Shown here piece by piece: positions 1 through 5,981 of a stretch of DNA of 6,112 nt; positions within the stretch are counted from its first letter, which is position 1, and every line of letters starts with the position of its first letter. This DNA is from Betaproteobacteria bacterium. GTDB taxonomy: Bacteria > Desulfobacterota > Desulfovibrionia > Desulfovibrionales > Desulfovibrionaceae. The position numbers and the translations under genes are program-made. Below the pieces are notes generated by a model. That model did not search any database. It had not been told where the DNA came from and was given only the letters and a program-made list of their open reading frames with translations. Location of the stretch: assembly GCA_009778295.1 (NCBI GenBank), contig WRKB01000225.1:1-6112 (forward strand), given 5' to 3'.

Positions 1-972
1 TCGCTCGGCAAAGGCGGCGCGTTCTGCGGGCTGTTCAAGAAAGTAGTCTATTTTTTCAATAAACTCTTGCATTGTGCTAAAGCTGGCCAGTTCATCAGGA
101 GTAAAAAGTTCGGGCATCAGCTCGCGCCTGTCCACGAGCTGGAAGGCGCCGCAAGCGGCCAGCTCAAAGGTGCGCGGATTGACAAAATCTCCCTGGGGCA
201 CAAGTTCCCTGGCCTGTATACTGGAATGCAGGTTAAGGTTGATCTGGCTCGCGTTATAGATGACTACGGCTTCTTCCGGGCTGATGCGCGCTCCTTTTTG
301 CTGTACATGCGCGGCCAGGCTGTCGTCGCCCTCCCAATCCGATCCCCATATTTTGAAATCAAGATGCCGCAACTGCCGGAAGGCGGCGCGCCGGTTAGGA
401 TACCCTGCGCCGAGAAAAGAGAGCTTTGCGCCGTACTTGCGTTGTGCCGCAAGGTCGGGTTCCTGCGGTGCATGGAAGTCCGGCAGGGCAGCAAGCGGCA
501 GATAGAGGCCGTTGGCTTGTCCGGAGGCGGTCAGGGCGGACAGCAGCGGTTCCTTCTGAATGACGGCGAAAATATCATAGCAGGGAGCGAAAGCCCGCCA
601 GTAGGTAAACAGCCTGTAATCCTCAACAAACCACATGGCTGTGACCATGCCCTGCCGTTCCAGGTGCCTCAGGGTATGACGCGTCAGCGGGGCCTGGGCC
701 AGAGCCAGCACCAGATCTGGCGTGAACTGTTCCGCTTTGGCCTGAATGGACTGTGAAATGATCTGGAGAAAGGCGTTTTCAAGCTGTTCCAGGCGTTCTC
801 CCGTTATCTGCAAACCGCGCACGGCGCTGAATGCGCCATAAAATGCCGGAGCGTCAAAAATTTCGACCGTATGCCCCAAATCGCGCAAAGCTTGCGCGCA
901 ATACCGGCCGATGGGCAAAGATCCCCCATACATGGGCAGTACTACCAGCACCCGTAAGGGCATATCGTTCAT
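1..972 (-). CDS. CgeB-like glycosyltransferase, 3' end cut by window edge
   Basis: The reading frame is open from the ATG at 972 to base 1, 324 codons without a stop, so the C-terminus lies outside the window. The N-terminus (LRVLVVLPMYGG, residues 6-17) is a Rossmann-type strand and loop as in GT-B glycosyltransferases. The middle has WFVEDYR (114-120) and FLGAGYPNRR (186-195). The C-terminal half has INLNLHSS (244-251) and NPRTFELAACGAFQLVDRR (265-283), the pattern of the CgeB / Glyco_trans_1_2 (PF13524) family, usually preceded by a DUF3880-like half. The expected role is cytoplasmic transfer of a sugar from a nucleotide donor to a protein or surface glycan; the acceptor is not evident. 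The start is supported by AAGGA seven bases upstream; the Met at residue 4 is a weaker alternative. The gene follows the GT9 gene by 12 bp, so both are probably co-transcribed. The family assignment is firm, the substrate unknown. Confidence 0.87.
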   Translation of the reverse strand, partial: MNDMPLRVLVVLPMYGGSLPIGRYCAQALRDLGHTVEIFDAPAFYGAFSAVRGLQITGERLEQLENAFLQIISQSIQAKAEQFTPDLVLALAQAPLTRHTLRHLERQGMVTAMWFVEDYRLFTYWRAFAPCYDIFAVIQKEPLLSALTASGQANGLYLPLAALPDFHAPQEPDLAAQRKYGAKLSFLGAGYPNRRAAFRQLRHLDFKIWGSDWEGDDSLAAHVQQKGARISPEEAVVIYNASQINLNLHSSIQARELVPQGDFVNPRTFELAACGAFQLVDRRELMPELFTPDELASFSTMQEFIEKIDYFLEQPAERAAFAER

Positions 973-979
973 CGCGCTG

Positions 980-984
980 TCCTT
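980..984 (-). promoter_or_regulatory. Ribosome binding site of the CgeB-like gene
   Basis: AAGGA lies seven bases before the ATG at 972 and directly abuts the TAA stop (985-987) of the GT9 gene. Ribosomes finishing the GT9 gene would therefore stop on this site, which favours coupled translation. It fixes the start at 972 rather than the in-frame ATG nine bases further in. Confidence 0.65.
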
Positions 985-2241
985 TTAACAATACTCTCGC
1001 ACGCCGCTTGGGGGCGCGAGGCGGGTGAGCATCCAGTCCTTTTCCTGGTAAAGCGGTCCGGCTGCCAGGGCCTGTTCGTTCCGGCAGGCTGCCAGACCAA
1101 GGTATTCGCCCAATAGAGCGCGCAGCGCGTTACGCTGTGCGCCGCAGGGGTCGTTGCCCAGGCGGATATTCCAGGTACTGCCCAAGACATCCAACTCGGA
1201 TTCCATATGCAGGATCTGCGGCGGCAGACTCTGCGCATCGGGCAGGCCGCCTGTATCGAATGTTTTGGCAAAGGCGGAGAGGAAACTGTGCTGCGCAAAG
1301 CCGGCCAGACACCGTACACCAAGCGTACAGGGATCGGATTCCAGGCAGGGCAGGCAATCGGTGTTCGCCTGCCAGACCAGATGCCCCTCGCCATAGGGGC
1401 CGGTTTCATGGCACCATGCCGAAGAGAGAAAAAAGGCCTGCACCGGTACGCCCAGATGCGCCGCCAGATGCATGGTGCCGGTGTCCGGACTGAGTACGCA
1501 GTCGAGGTCTTCAAGGGCGTCGTTTAGATCCGCCCAGTCCGTTTTGCCGCACAGGTTTTGCACCTTGTCGAGCATGGCCGAGGGGAGATGCCGCGTCAGG
1601 CGGCGTGCGGGAGCGCGTTCGCTTTGCGTGCCGAGGAGGTAAATATCCGGGCCGTCCAGACTTTCAAAAGCCACGCGCACGCAAGGTGCAAGAATGTGTA
1701 CAGGCAGGGAGCGCCGTGCTTCACGGCCAGCCAGAATAACGCCGATCCCTTTGCCGCCGGGGCGTGCCGGGGGATTGATCGTATGCGGCGCCAACGGGCT
1801 TGGGTGCAAAAAAGCCCAAAAATCCGCAAGGTTTAAAGGAGAAAGCCGACGTTGCCCTGTCCAGCGGAAGGCGAGATCCACCCAGGGCGAACGTAGGGCC
1901 TGCCCCTTGTCCATAGAGTGTCCGCGCACGGTCTCAGCGGGGAAAAGACGGGCCAGGGCGCGGTTCAGGGGGGAATGGTTGAGATTGTAGACGCAGCTGA
2001 ATTTTTCTGCCGCCAACCTGGCAAAGGCGGTGCGGTTGAAATCCGCGACCTCGGTCAGGTCGCCGCTGTGCGCCGCGACGGGATGGAGCGTTGCCTGGGG
2101 GTAAAGCATCCGTGCCAGCGGGGCCAGGGAGCGATCCACGCACAGGTGTATGCTCCATTCTGCCGCCAGGGACAGGAGCAAGCGTTTTGTCTGGACAAGA
2201 TCGCCAAAGCGGGCAAGCTGGATGACGAGTGCCTGCGTCAT
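985..2241 (-). CDS. Glycosyltransferase family 9 (heptosyltransferase-like) protein
   Basis: A 418-residue cytoplasmic or membrane-associated GT-B enzyme. The N-terminal strand and loop VIQLARFGDLVQTKRLL (6-22) match the family 9 acceptor-side motif. VILAGREARRSLP (168-180) begins the donor-binding half, and LSPDTGTMHLAAHLGVPVQAFF (from 250) is the classic GT9 donor-site signature. A cysteine group C296-x2-C299, C305, C311 resembles the CxPC region seen in some GT9 enzymes of this bacterial group. Family members transfer ADP-heptose or related sugars onto LPS core or other surface glycans; the substrate here is inferred only by family. The tail of roughly 90 residues after about residue 330 is longer than in typical WaaC/WaaF proteins of about 320-350 residues. 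The ATG overlaps the kinase stop as ATGA (2238-2241). No good Shine-Dalgarno is visible, so translation probably depends on coupling. This is not assigned as waaC or waaF because no other LPS-core gene is present. Confidence 0.9.
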   Translation of the reverse strand: MTQALVIQLARFGDLVQTKRLLLSLAAEWSIHLCVDRSLAPLARMLYPQATLHPVAAHSGDLTEVADFNRTAFARLAAEKFSCVYNLNHSPLNRALARLFPAETVRGHSMDKGQALRSPWVDLAFRWTGQRRLSPLNLADFWAFLHPSPLAPHTINPPARPGGKGIGVILAGREARRSLPVHILAPCVRVAFESLDGPDIYLLGTQSERAPARRLTRHLPSAMLDKVQNLCGKTDWADLNDALEDLDCVLSPDTGTMHLAAHLGVPVQAFFLSSAWCHETGPYGEGHLVWQANTDCLPCLESDPCTLGVRCLAGFAQHSFLSAFAKTFDTGGLPDAQSLPPQILHMESELDVLGSTWNIRLGNDPCGAQRNALRALLGEYLGLAACRNEQALAAGPLYQEKDWMLTRLAPPSGVREYC

Positions 2242-4484
2242 CGCGGCGCTGCCGGGGAAGTGCGTTCGACCAGCCAGGTAGTAAGCGCATGTAAGAGTTT
2301 CACCGGGTCGATGGGTTTTGTCAGGTAGTCATCCATGCCGCACGCAAATCCCTTGTCCTTATCTTCTTCCATAGCGTTGGCGGTTATGGCGATGATTGGC
2401 AGAGATTTCGCCGCTGGCAACGCTCGGATTTTTGTCGTGGCTTCGAGTCCGTCCATAACGGGCATCTGCAAATCCATGAACACCAGATCGAAAGATTGGG
2501 CCTTTACGGCGTCCAGAGCTTCCTGACCGTTGTTGACCAGTACGAGATGCGCGCCGGAAGGCTCGAGCATTTCCTGCAACACGAATTGGTTTATGGCGTT
2601 ATCTTCCGCCACGAGTATGCGCCGTGATTTGATGTCCAGTTTTTCAAAGGAGGCGGCTAACGAGAAGGCGTTCCCTTCTTCGTGTTGCTGCTCGGCGAGG
2701 GGCAGTTGCACGAAAAAGGAGAAGGTCGAGCCGCGTCCCTCTTCACTTTCTACACAGATCTCTCCTCCCATCTGTTCGATAATCCGCTTGCTTATGGCAA
2801 GCCCGAGGCCTGTACCGCCGAATCTGCGGGTGATGGAAGCATCCGCTTGCATAAAAGGCTGAAAGAGCATGTCGGTTACTTTCTGCGGCATGCCGATGCC
2901 TGTGTCCGTGACACTGACATGTATGGTGGCCGTCTCATCAGAAGGTTCCGCTCCTCCCCAGCAGCGGACGGATACACTGCCCTGTTGCGTAAATTTTATG
3001 GCGTTGCTGAGAAGATTGTTCAATACTTGGCCTAGCCGCAAGGAGTCGCCGATCAAAAAAACGGGCGTTGCCGGGCTGTATTCAAACGACAGGGTAATGT
3101 CTTTCTTGTTGGCATATTCCTGCTGGATGGCGAGGATATTTTCTGCGGTTTCCTTCAAGTTGAAGGGGATGCTCTCTATGGACAGCATGCCCGCTTCCAC
3201 TTTGGAAATATCAAGGATGTCGTTGATGACCCCGAGCAGGGAATGCGCGGCCAGTTGGATTTTATCGAGATAGTCGAGCTGCTTTGTGGAAAGGTCGCTG
3301 TGGCGCAGGCTCAAATGTGTCATCCCGATAATGGCGTTGAGCGGAGTACGGATTTCATGGCTCATGTTCGCCAGGAATTCGCTTTTCATTTTACTGGCTT
3401 CTTTACTTTGCTGGAGGGCTGTCTGCAAGACGCCTACCAGGCTGCGCAGAGCATTGTGCAAAATGCCGAGTTCATCTCCGCGCGCGCTTGTCTCGAGCTG
3501 TAGTTCCAGATCGCCTTCTGAAACACGCTTGGCATACCGGATAAGGGACAGCAGCGCACCCAGGATGCCGTTGGCAAAACGGAAGACAATCAGGGAAATG
3601 GCGCCCAGAAAACCCAGGCTGATGACGCAAAGCGCAAAGCCGACCGTATAGGCGGGGGCGAAAACGTCATCTATCACTCCGCAGGTGACGACAAGCGTTT
3701 GGCTGATTTTTTCCAGTTGGGCGAACCCGATAAATGCTTCGCCTCTGAGGGTGTATCGCACTACGCCGCCTCGCTCTCCGATCCTGGAAAGTTCGGCGTA
3801 AAGCTCGGGAAAACGCAACGCCGTATTGCCCATAAGTTCTTTGTTCTTATGGGCGATGAACGAACCCTGCGGGGTCATCAGCGCAGTAAAGATGGTGCGG
3901 GAGTCATGGCTTGTGTTTGTTTCATAGTCTACAATCTTGGGGAAATCGGCGTACAGGATGAGCGCGCCGACGATACTGCCGGCGCTGTCGATGGGGCACG
4001 CGGAAATGGCGCTGAGATTTTTCGTTACACGGCCGACGGAAATCTCACCTAAATTGAAGATGCCGCGAAGGGCCTGTTGTACGTGAGGCTTGTCGGCGTA
4101 GGAGTTGCCGATGTGTCCGGTATTGCTTGATGCAATACATCTCCCCGTAGCATCGACGATCAGGACATCCCGATAATATTCGTTGCCTTGGGTGATGATT
4201 TCCAGCCAGTTCACGGCATCGTCCACAGCTCTCTCCGAGCGCGGATTGGCGAACAGCGCCAGTGTGTACGGGGCTGCGACCATGTTTTGCACAGTCGTGG
4301 ACATGGCTTTGAACAGCAGGTTCATGGCGTTTGACGCCTGGGAGGTTTTCGCCTCGGAAATGAGCAACACGGCGTCTTCAAGCGACTGCCGCGCCGAATT
4401 ATACGCATACCAGGTCAGCACACACGTAAGCGCAAGCATCCCAAGAACGAACGGCGCCAACAACTTAACGCGGATAGTATGCAC
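2238..4484 (-). CDS. Membrane hybrid sensor histidine kinase/response regulator with periplasmic Cache domain
   Basis: With the GTG start at 4484 the protein has 748 residues. Segments in order: TM1 (about 7-27); periplasmic dCache-like sensor (about 28-277, with YYRDVLIVDATGRCIASS at 103-120); TM2 (about 278-301); HAMP (about 302-354); HisKA with the phospho-acceptor His376 in NMSHEIRTPLN; HATPase_c with N box NNLLSNAIKFT (489-499), DTGIGM (527-532), LFQPFMQAD (540-547) and GGTGLGL (556-562); REC with acidic AED (626-628), phospho-acceptor Asp671 in VFMDLQMPVMDG, Thr701 and Lys723. All catalytic residues are present. There is no Hpt or DNA-binding output, so an external Hpt or regulator is expected. 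The frame opens further upstream (TTG at 4508, ATG at 4499), but only the GTG has a good ribosome site. It lies 104 bp after the TAXI gene and overlaps the GT9 gene by 4 bp. The ligand is unknown. Confidence 0.93.
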   Translation of the reverse strand: MHTIRVKLLAPFVLGMLALTCVLTWYAYNSARQSLEDAVLLISEAKTSQASNAMNLLFKAMSTTVQNMVAAPYTLALFANPRSERAVDDAVNWLEIITQGNEYYRDVLIVDATGRCIASSNTGHIGNSYADKPHVQQALRGIFNLGEISVGRVTKNLSAISACPIDSAGSIVGALILYADFPKIVDYETNTSHDSRTIFTALMTPQGSFIAHKNKELMGNTALRFPELYAELSRIGERGGVVRYTLRGEAFIGFAQLEKISQTLVVTCGVIDDVFAPAYTVGFALCVISLGFLGAISLIVFRFANGILGALLSLIRYAKRVSEGDLELQLETSARGDELGILHNALRSLVGVLQTALQQSKEASKMKSEFLANMSHEIRTPLNAIIGMTHLSLRHSDLSTKQLDYLDKIQLAAHSLLGVINDILDISKVEAGMLSIESIPFNLKETAENILAIQQEYANKKDITLSFEYSPATPVFLIGDSLRLGQVLNNLLSNAIKFTQQGSVSVRCWGGAEPSDETATIHVSVTDTGIGMPQKVTDMLFQPFMQADASITRRFGGTGLGLAISKRIIEQMGGEICVESEEGRGSTFSFFVQLPLAEQQHEEGNAFSLAASFEKLDIKSRRILVAEDNAINQFVLQEMLEPSGAHLVLVNNGQEALDAVKAQSFDLVFMDLQMPVMDGLEATTKIRALPAAKSLPIIAITANAMEEDKDKGFACGMDDYLTKPIDPVKLLHALTTWLVERTSPAAPR

Positions 4485-4491
4485 GCGCTGA

Positions 4492-4497
4492 CTCCCC
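4492..4497 (-). promoter_or_regulatory. Ribosome binding site that decides the kinase start
   Basis: GGGGAG stands seven bases before the GTG at 4484. The upstream candidates, TTG at 4508 and ATG at 4499, have no purine-rich stretch at a usable distance (TTTGCTCTTT precedes the ATG). This favours the GTG, giving a protein that starts with a short basic segment just before TM1. An automatic annotation may choose the ATG or TTG instead; the protein then gains five or eight residues. Confidence 0.5.
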
Positions 4498-4504
4498 ATA
4501 AAGA

Positions 4505-4543
4505 GCAAACTGGCAAACTGGCTTGGCCCTGGAGCAGTTTGCC
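4505..4543. repeat. 8-bp tandem repeat with an inverted copy, forming a hairpin before the kinase gene
   Basis: GCAAACTG occurs twice in direct tandem (4505-4512, 4513-4520), and its reverse complement occurs at 4535-4542. The second copy and the inverted copy extend to a perfect 9-bp stem (4512-4520 with 4535-4543) around a 14-nt loop. In the mRNA the single 5' arm can pair with either of two 3' arms, the second running to within five bases of the ATG at 4499. No U-tract follows, so it does not look like an intrinsic terminator. It may be an intercistronic mRNA-processing or translation-control element, or a protein operator; the sequence does not decide. Confidence 0.55.
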
Positions 4544-4588
4544 TTTGAAAATGTGCCGCTGCTCAAGCGTACAGTACTCTCAAAGAGC

Positions 4589-5614
4589 TCACTTGACGCT
4601 GTCCCAGAACTTTTTTGCCCCCGGGTGAGCATCAAAACCCGGCGGAATGGCTTTCTCCGGTGAAAGGGCGCGAAAATCCCCGACGGCGTCTACAAGACTG
4701 TCCTTATTTTCCCACAGCGCTTTATTGATATCGAAGACAAGGCTATCCGGAAGATTTTTTCTGACAATCAGGCAGGTGGAATCGCCCAGTGTGGCGATGG
4801 GCGTTGTGATGCTTTTATATGTTCCCGGCATTATTGTATACGTGTGTGTTTTAAATTTCTTTTCAAGAAGGTCAAGCACCTGTCGTTCAATGGGAAGAAT
4901 GACGGCTTCCGTATGCTGCTCCAACGCCAGGATAAGCGGGACTGTCGTTCCTGCCGTATAGGCAAAGCAGTCAAGCTCTCCCGCGACGAAGTTGTCCGCT
5001 GTTTCCGCATAATTGTTGAATTCGAGATCCCAGCCCTGCTCGCGCAGTTTTGCGAAGTCGGTGCCATACCCGTATTTCAGCAGCATGCTCAGGACAAATT
5101 CCGATGCGGTTCCCGGCTTGAGAGAGGCAAAGCGTAAAGGGATGTGCTGCTTCAGCAGGCTTGCGACATCCGTGATGCCGTACTTGTCCGCGATATCTTT
5201 GCGCAGCAGAAAATAGAGCACTTGCGGGTAAATGTTGGCCATGAGCGTGACATTTTCAGACGCTATGGACTGGTATTCCGGTTCACCCGACTGGGCCGCG
5301 CCAAGAAAACAGGTGAGCGTGAAGCCAAGATCGCCGAGTTGGCCGTTGATCGCGGCGATATTGGCGACGCCTCCGCCTTGGCGGCTGGTTGTCGGAGCTA
5401 CGCTACGGGTCAGGATCGCCGCCATGCGTTCGCCGGCGGTGAACCATTGGCCTCCATTGGGGCCGCTGAGCAGGCGCAGATGGGTGGGACGCTCCATAGC
5501 GCCGGTTTCGGGCGCGGGATTTGCCGCAAGCGCGAAGCGGCATGCTCCGGTAGAGGCCAGGATAATGGCTGCACAAAACAGCATCGCGCAGCTAAAGATA
5601 CGCATTGTAGTCAT
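4589..5614 (-). CDS. TAXI-family TRAP-type periplasmic solute-binding protein
   Basis: A 341-residue secreted protein, near the usual TAXI length. Residues 1-30 form a signal peptide: basic start, hydrophobic run AMLFCAAIILA (10-20), and an ALA site suggesting cleavage after residue 30. Cys25 lacks a proper lipobox, so a lipoprotein is less likely. LRLLSGPNGGQWFTAG (46-61), RQGGGVANIAAINGQLGDLGF (78-98) and the late FDAHPGAKKFW (327-337) are the TAXI (NMT1-like) pattern. Such proteins bind small organic acids, often carboxylates such as glutamate or 2-oxoglutarate, for tripartite TRAP transporters; the ligand here is not predictable. No TRAP membrane gene adjoins it in the window. The next gene is a periplasmic-sensing hybrid kinase, so a co-sensor role is a reasonable inference. 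The ATG at 5614 is chosen over the in-frame ATG at 5605 because GGAGG lies seven bases before it. It is transcribed from the promoter at 5833-5861, behind a structured leader. Confidence 0.92.
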   Translation of the reverse strand: MTTMRIFSCAMLFCAAIILASTGACRFALAANPAPETGAMERPTHLRLLSGPNGGQWFTAGERMAAILTRSVAPTTSRQGGGVANIAAINGQLGDLGFTLTCFLGAAQSGEPEYQSIASENVTLMANIYPQVLYFLLRKDIADKYGITDVASLLKQHIPLRFASLKPGTASEFVLSMLLKYGYGTDFAKLREQGWDLEFNNYAETADNFVAGELDCFAYTAGTTVPLILALEQHTEAVILPIERQVLDLLEKKFKTHTYTIMPGTYKSITTPIATLGDSTCLIVRKNLPDSLVFDINKALWENKDSLVDAVGDFRALSPEKAIPPGFDAHPGAKKFWDSVK

Positions 5615-5619
5615 GCAGG

Positions 5620-5626
5620 CTCCTCC
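5620..5626 (-). promoter_or_regulatory. Strong ribosome binding site of the TAXI gene
   Basis: GGAGGAG precedes the ATG at 5614, with seven bases between GGAGG and the start. It is the best Shine-Dalgarno in the window and suggests the binding protein is made in larger amounts than the downstream kinase and glycosyltransferases. Confidence 0.75.
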
Positions 5627-5660
5627 GGCTGGGGGGTTGCGATGTTTTTCGGCAAGTTTC

Positions 5661-5686
5661 AGAGCATTTCAATTTTGCAATGCTCT
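5661..5686. repeat. Leader hairpin 1 (8-bp stem)
   Basis: AGAGCATT (5661-5668) pairs with AATGCTCT (5679-5686) around a 10-nt loop. It lies 46 bases before the TAXI start codon in the mRNA and only three bases from hairpin 2. No U-run follows on either strand, so it is not a standard terminator. Confidence 0.6.
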
Positions 5687-5689
5687 CTA

Positions 5690-5713
5690 TGAGCCATGCT
5701 TCGGCATGGCTCA
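5690..5713. repeat. Leader hairpin 2 (10-bp perfect stem with tetraloop)
   Basis: TGAGCCATGC (5690-5699) pairs perfectly with GCATGGCTCA (5704-5713) around four bases. On the plus strand the loop is the exceptionally stable cUUCGg; on the transcribed (minus) strand it reads CGAA. The compact perfect palindrome resembles a REP-type repeat unit. No U-tract follows in the direction of the TAXI gene. Confidence 0.7.
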
Positions 5714-5730
5714 CCGCCGCGCAGGCGTAA

Positions 5731-5768
5731 GCGCAATGCACTTGCGCCGAAAACGCCGGAGCGGGCGT
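5731..5768. repeat. Leader hairpins 3 and 4 (6-bp and 5-bp G+C-rich stems)
   Basis: GCGCAA (5731-5736) pairs with TTGCGC (5742-5747) around a 5-nt loop, and ACGCC (5753-5757) pairs with GGCGT (5764-5768) around a 6-nt loop. With hairpins 1 and 2 they form a nearly continuous string of palindromes over 108 bp. On the minus strand hairpin 4 is followed by a short T run (TTT at 5752-5750 directly after its 3' arm), too brief for a confident terminator or attenuator. Confidence 0.45.
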
Positions 5769-5808
5769 CTCAAAGATAATCTGCTCTCATCTGGTTAATT
5801 TCAGAATT

Positions 5809-5831
5809 GGAATTGTTCCCTTTCGACGAAA
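5809..5831. promoter_or_regulatory. Two short palindromes at the predicted transcription start, possible operator
   Basis: TTTCG-A-CGAAA (5821-5831) is an exact palindrome with one central base, immediately downstream of the -10 and across the predicted start near 5826. GGAA-TTG-TTCC (5809-5819) follows at about +8 to +18. GAATTG is also directly repeated at 5804-5815. Their position is typical of repressor operators, but both are short and no regulator gene is nearby. Confidence 0.3.
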
Positions 5832-5832
5832 A

Positions 5833-5861
5833 ATAATAGGCGATTTTCTTCAGCATTGCAA
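5833..5861 (-). promoter_or_regulatory. Sigma70-type promoter of the TAXI-kinase-glycosyltransferase operon
   Basis: On the minus strand -35 TTGCAA (5861-5856) and -10 TATTAT (5838-5833) are separated by exactly 17 bases. Each hexamer is close to the TTGACA/TATAAT consensus. Transcription would start near 5826 and give a leader of about 210 nt before the TAXI ATG. It is the only clear promoter seen upstream of the operon; it also sits inside a short 33-codon ORF, which argues against that ORF being a gene. Confidence 0.6.
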
Positions 5862-5946
5862 GGGGGTTCATAGCATTGGCAGCGGAATTCGCCGTCTCTT
5901 TTGGGAGCTTGGAAGTCCTTTCATTATGGGGGGCTTCTACAAGCTA

Positions 5947-5978
5947 TCTCATAATCAACCTGACTGTTGATCATGAGA
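5947..5978 (-). terminator. Hairpin at the 3' end of the upstream gene, terminator-like
   Basis: A 13-bp stem (arms 5947-5959 and 5966-5978, one G-U pair in the minus-strand RNA) with a 6-nt loop begins three bases after the TGA at 5982-5984. The position suits a 3' end signal. The minus-strand RNA has no U-run after it (TAGCTTG follows), so it is not a textbook intrinsic terminator; it may stabilise the 3' end or act with Rho. On the plus strand a T run (5986-5990) follows eight bases beyond the stem, but no plus-strand gene precedes it. Confidence 0.5.
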
Positions 5979-5981
5979 GGA

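Larger units (their letters stand above)
5615..5981. other. Intergenic control region between the unknown gene and the TAXI operon
   Basis: This 367-bp stretch holds no convincing gene. From right to left it contains the 3' hairpin of the upstream gene (5947-5978), about 85 bp with no recognisable signal (5862-5946), a sigma70-type promoter (5833-5861), two short palindromes around the predicted transcription start (5809-5831), then a leader with four hairpins (5661-5768) and the TAXI ribosome site. The right half is visibly more A+T-rich than the flanking genes. Confidence 0.7.

Noticed and set aside
67..756. Long plus-strand ORF of 229 codons
   Set aside because: It lies wholly antisense to the CgeB-like gene, which has clear family motifs. 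The plus-strand peptide shows no recognisable domain, and its length follows from G+C-rich codon bias.
969..1514. 181-codon minus-strand ORF in another frame
   Set aside because: It is nested in the GT9 gene out of frame; the peptide is rich in Arg, Pro, Trp and Cys and has no family motif, whereas the GT9 frame carries the donor-site signature.
4485..4588. Intrinsic terminator between the TAXI and kinase genes
   Set aside because: The only good hairpin (4512-4543) has no U-tract on the minus strand and sits next to the kinase start, so read-through transcription is more likely.
4589..5614. TAXI protein as a lipoprotein
   Set aside because: Cys25 is preceded by STGA, not a lipobox with Leu at -3, and a good signal peptidase I site (ALA) lies at residues 28-30.
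5144..5798. Two overlapping plus-strand ORFs (182 and 188 codons)
   Set aside because: Both are antisense to the TAXI gene and extend into the hairpin leader; their peptides are arginine- and alanine-rich without motifs. They are shadows.
5770..5871. 33-codon minus-strand ORF starting MNPLAMLKK
   Set aside because: It has no Shine-Dalgarno before its ATG, the predicted -35 and -10 elements lie inside it, and the sequence is A+T-rich intergenic in character. A gene remnant cannot be excluded because the frame stays open upstream of the ATG to about 5945.
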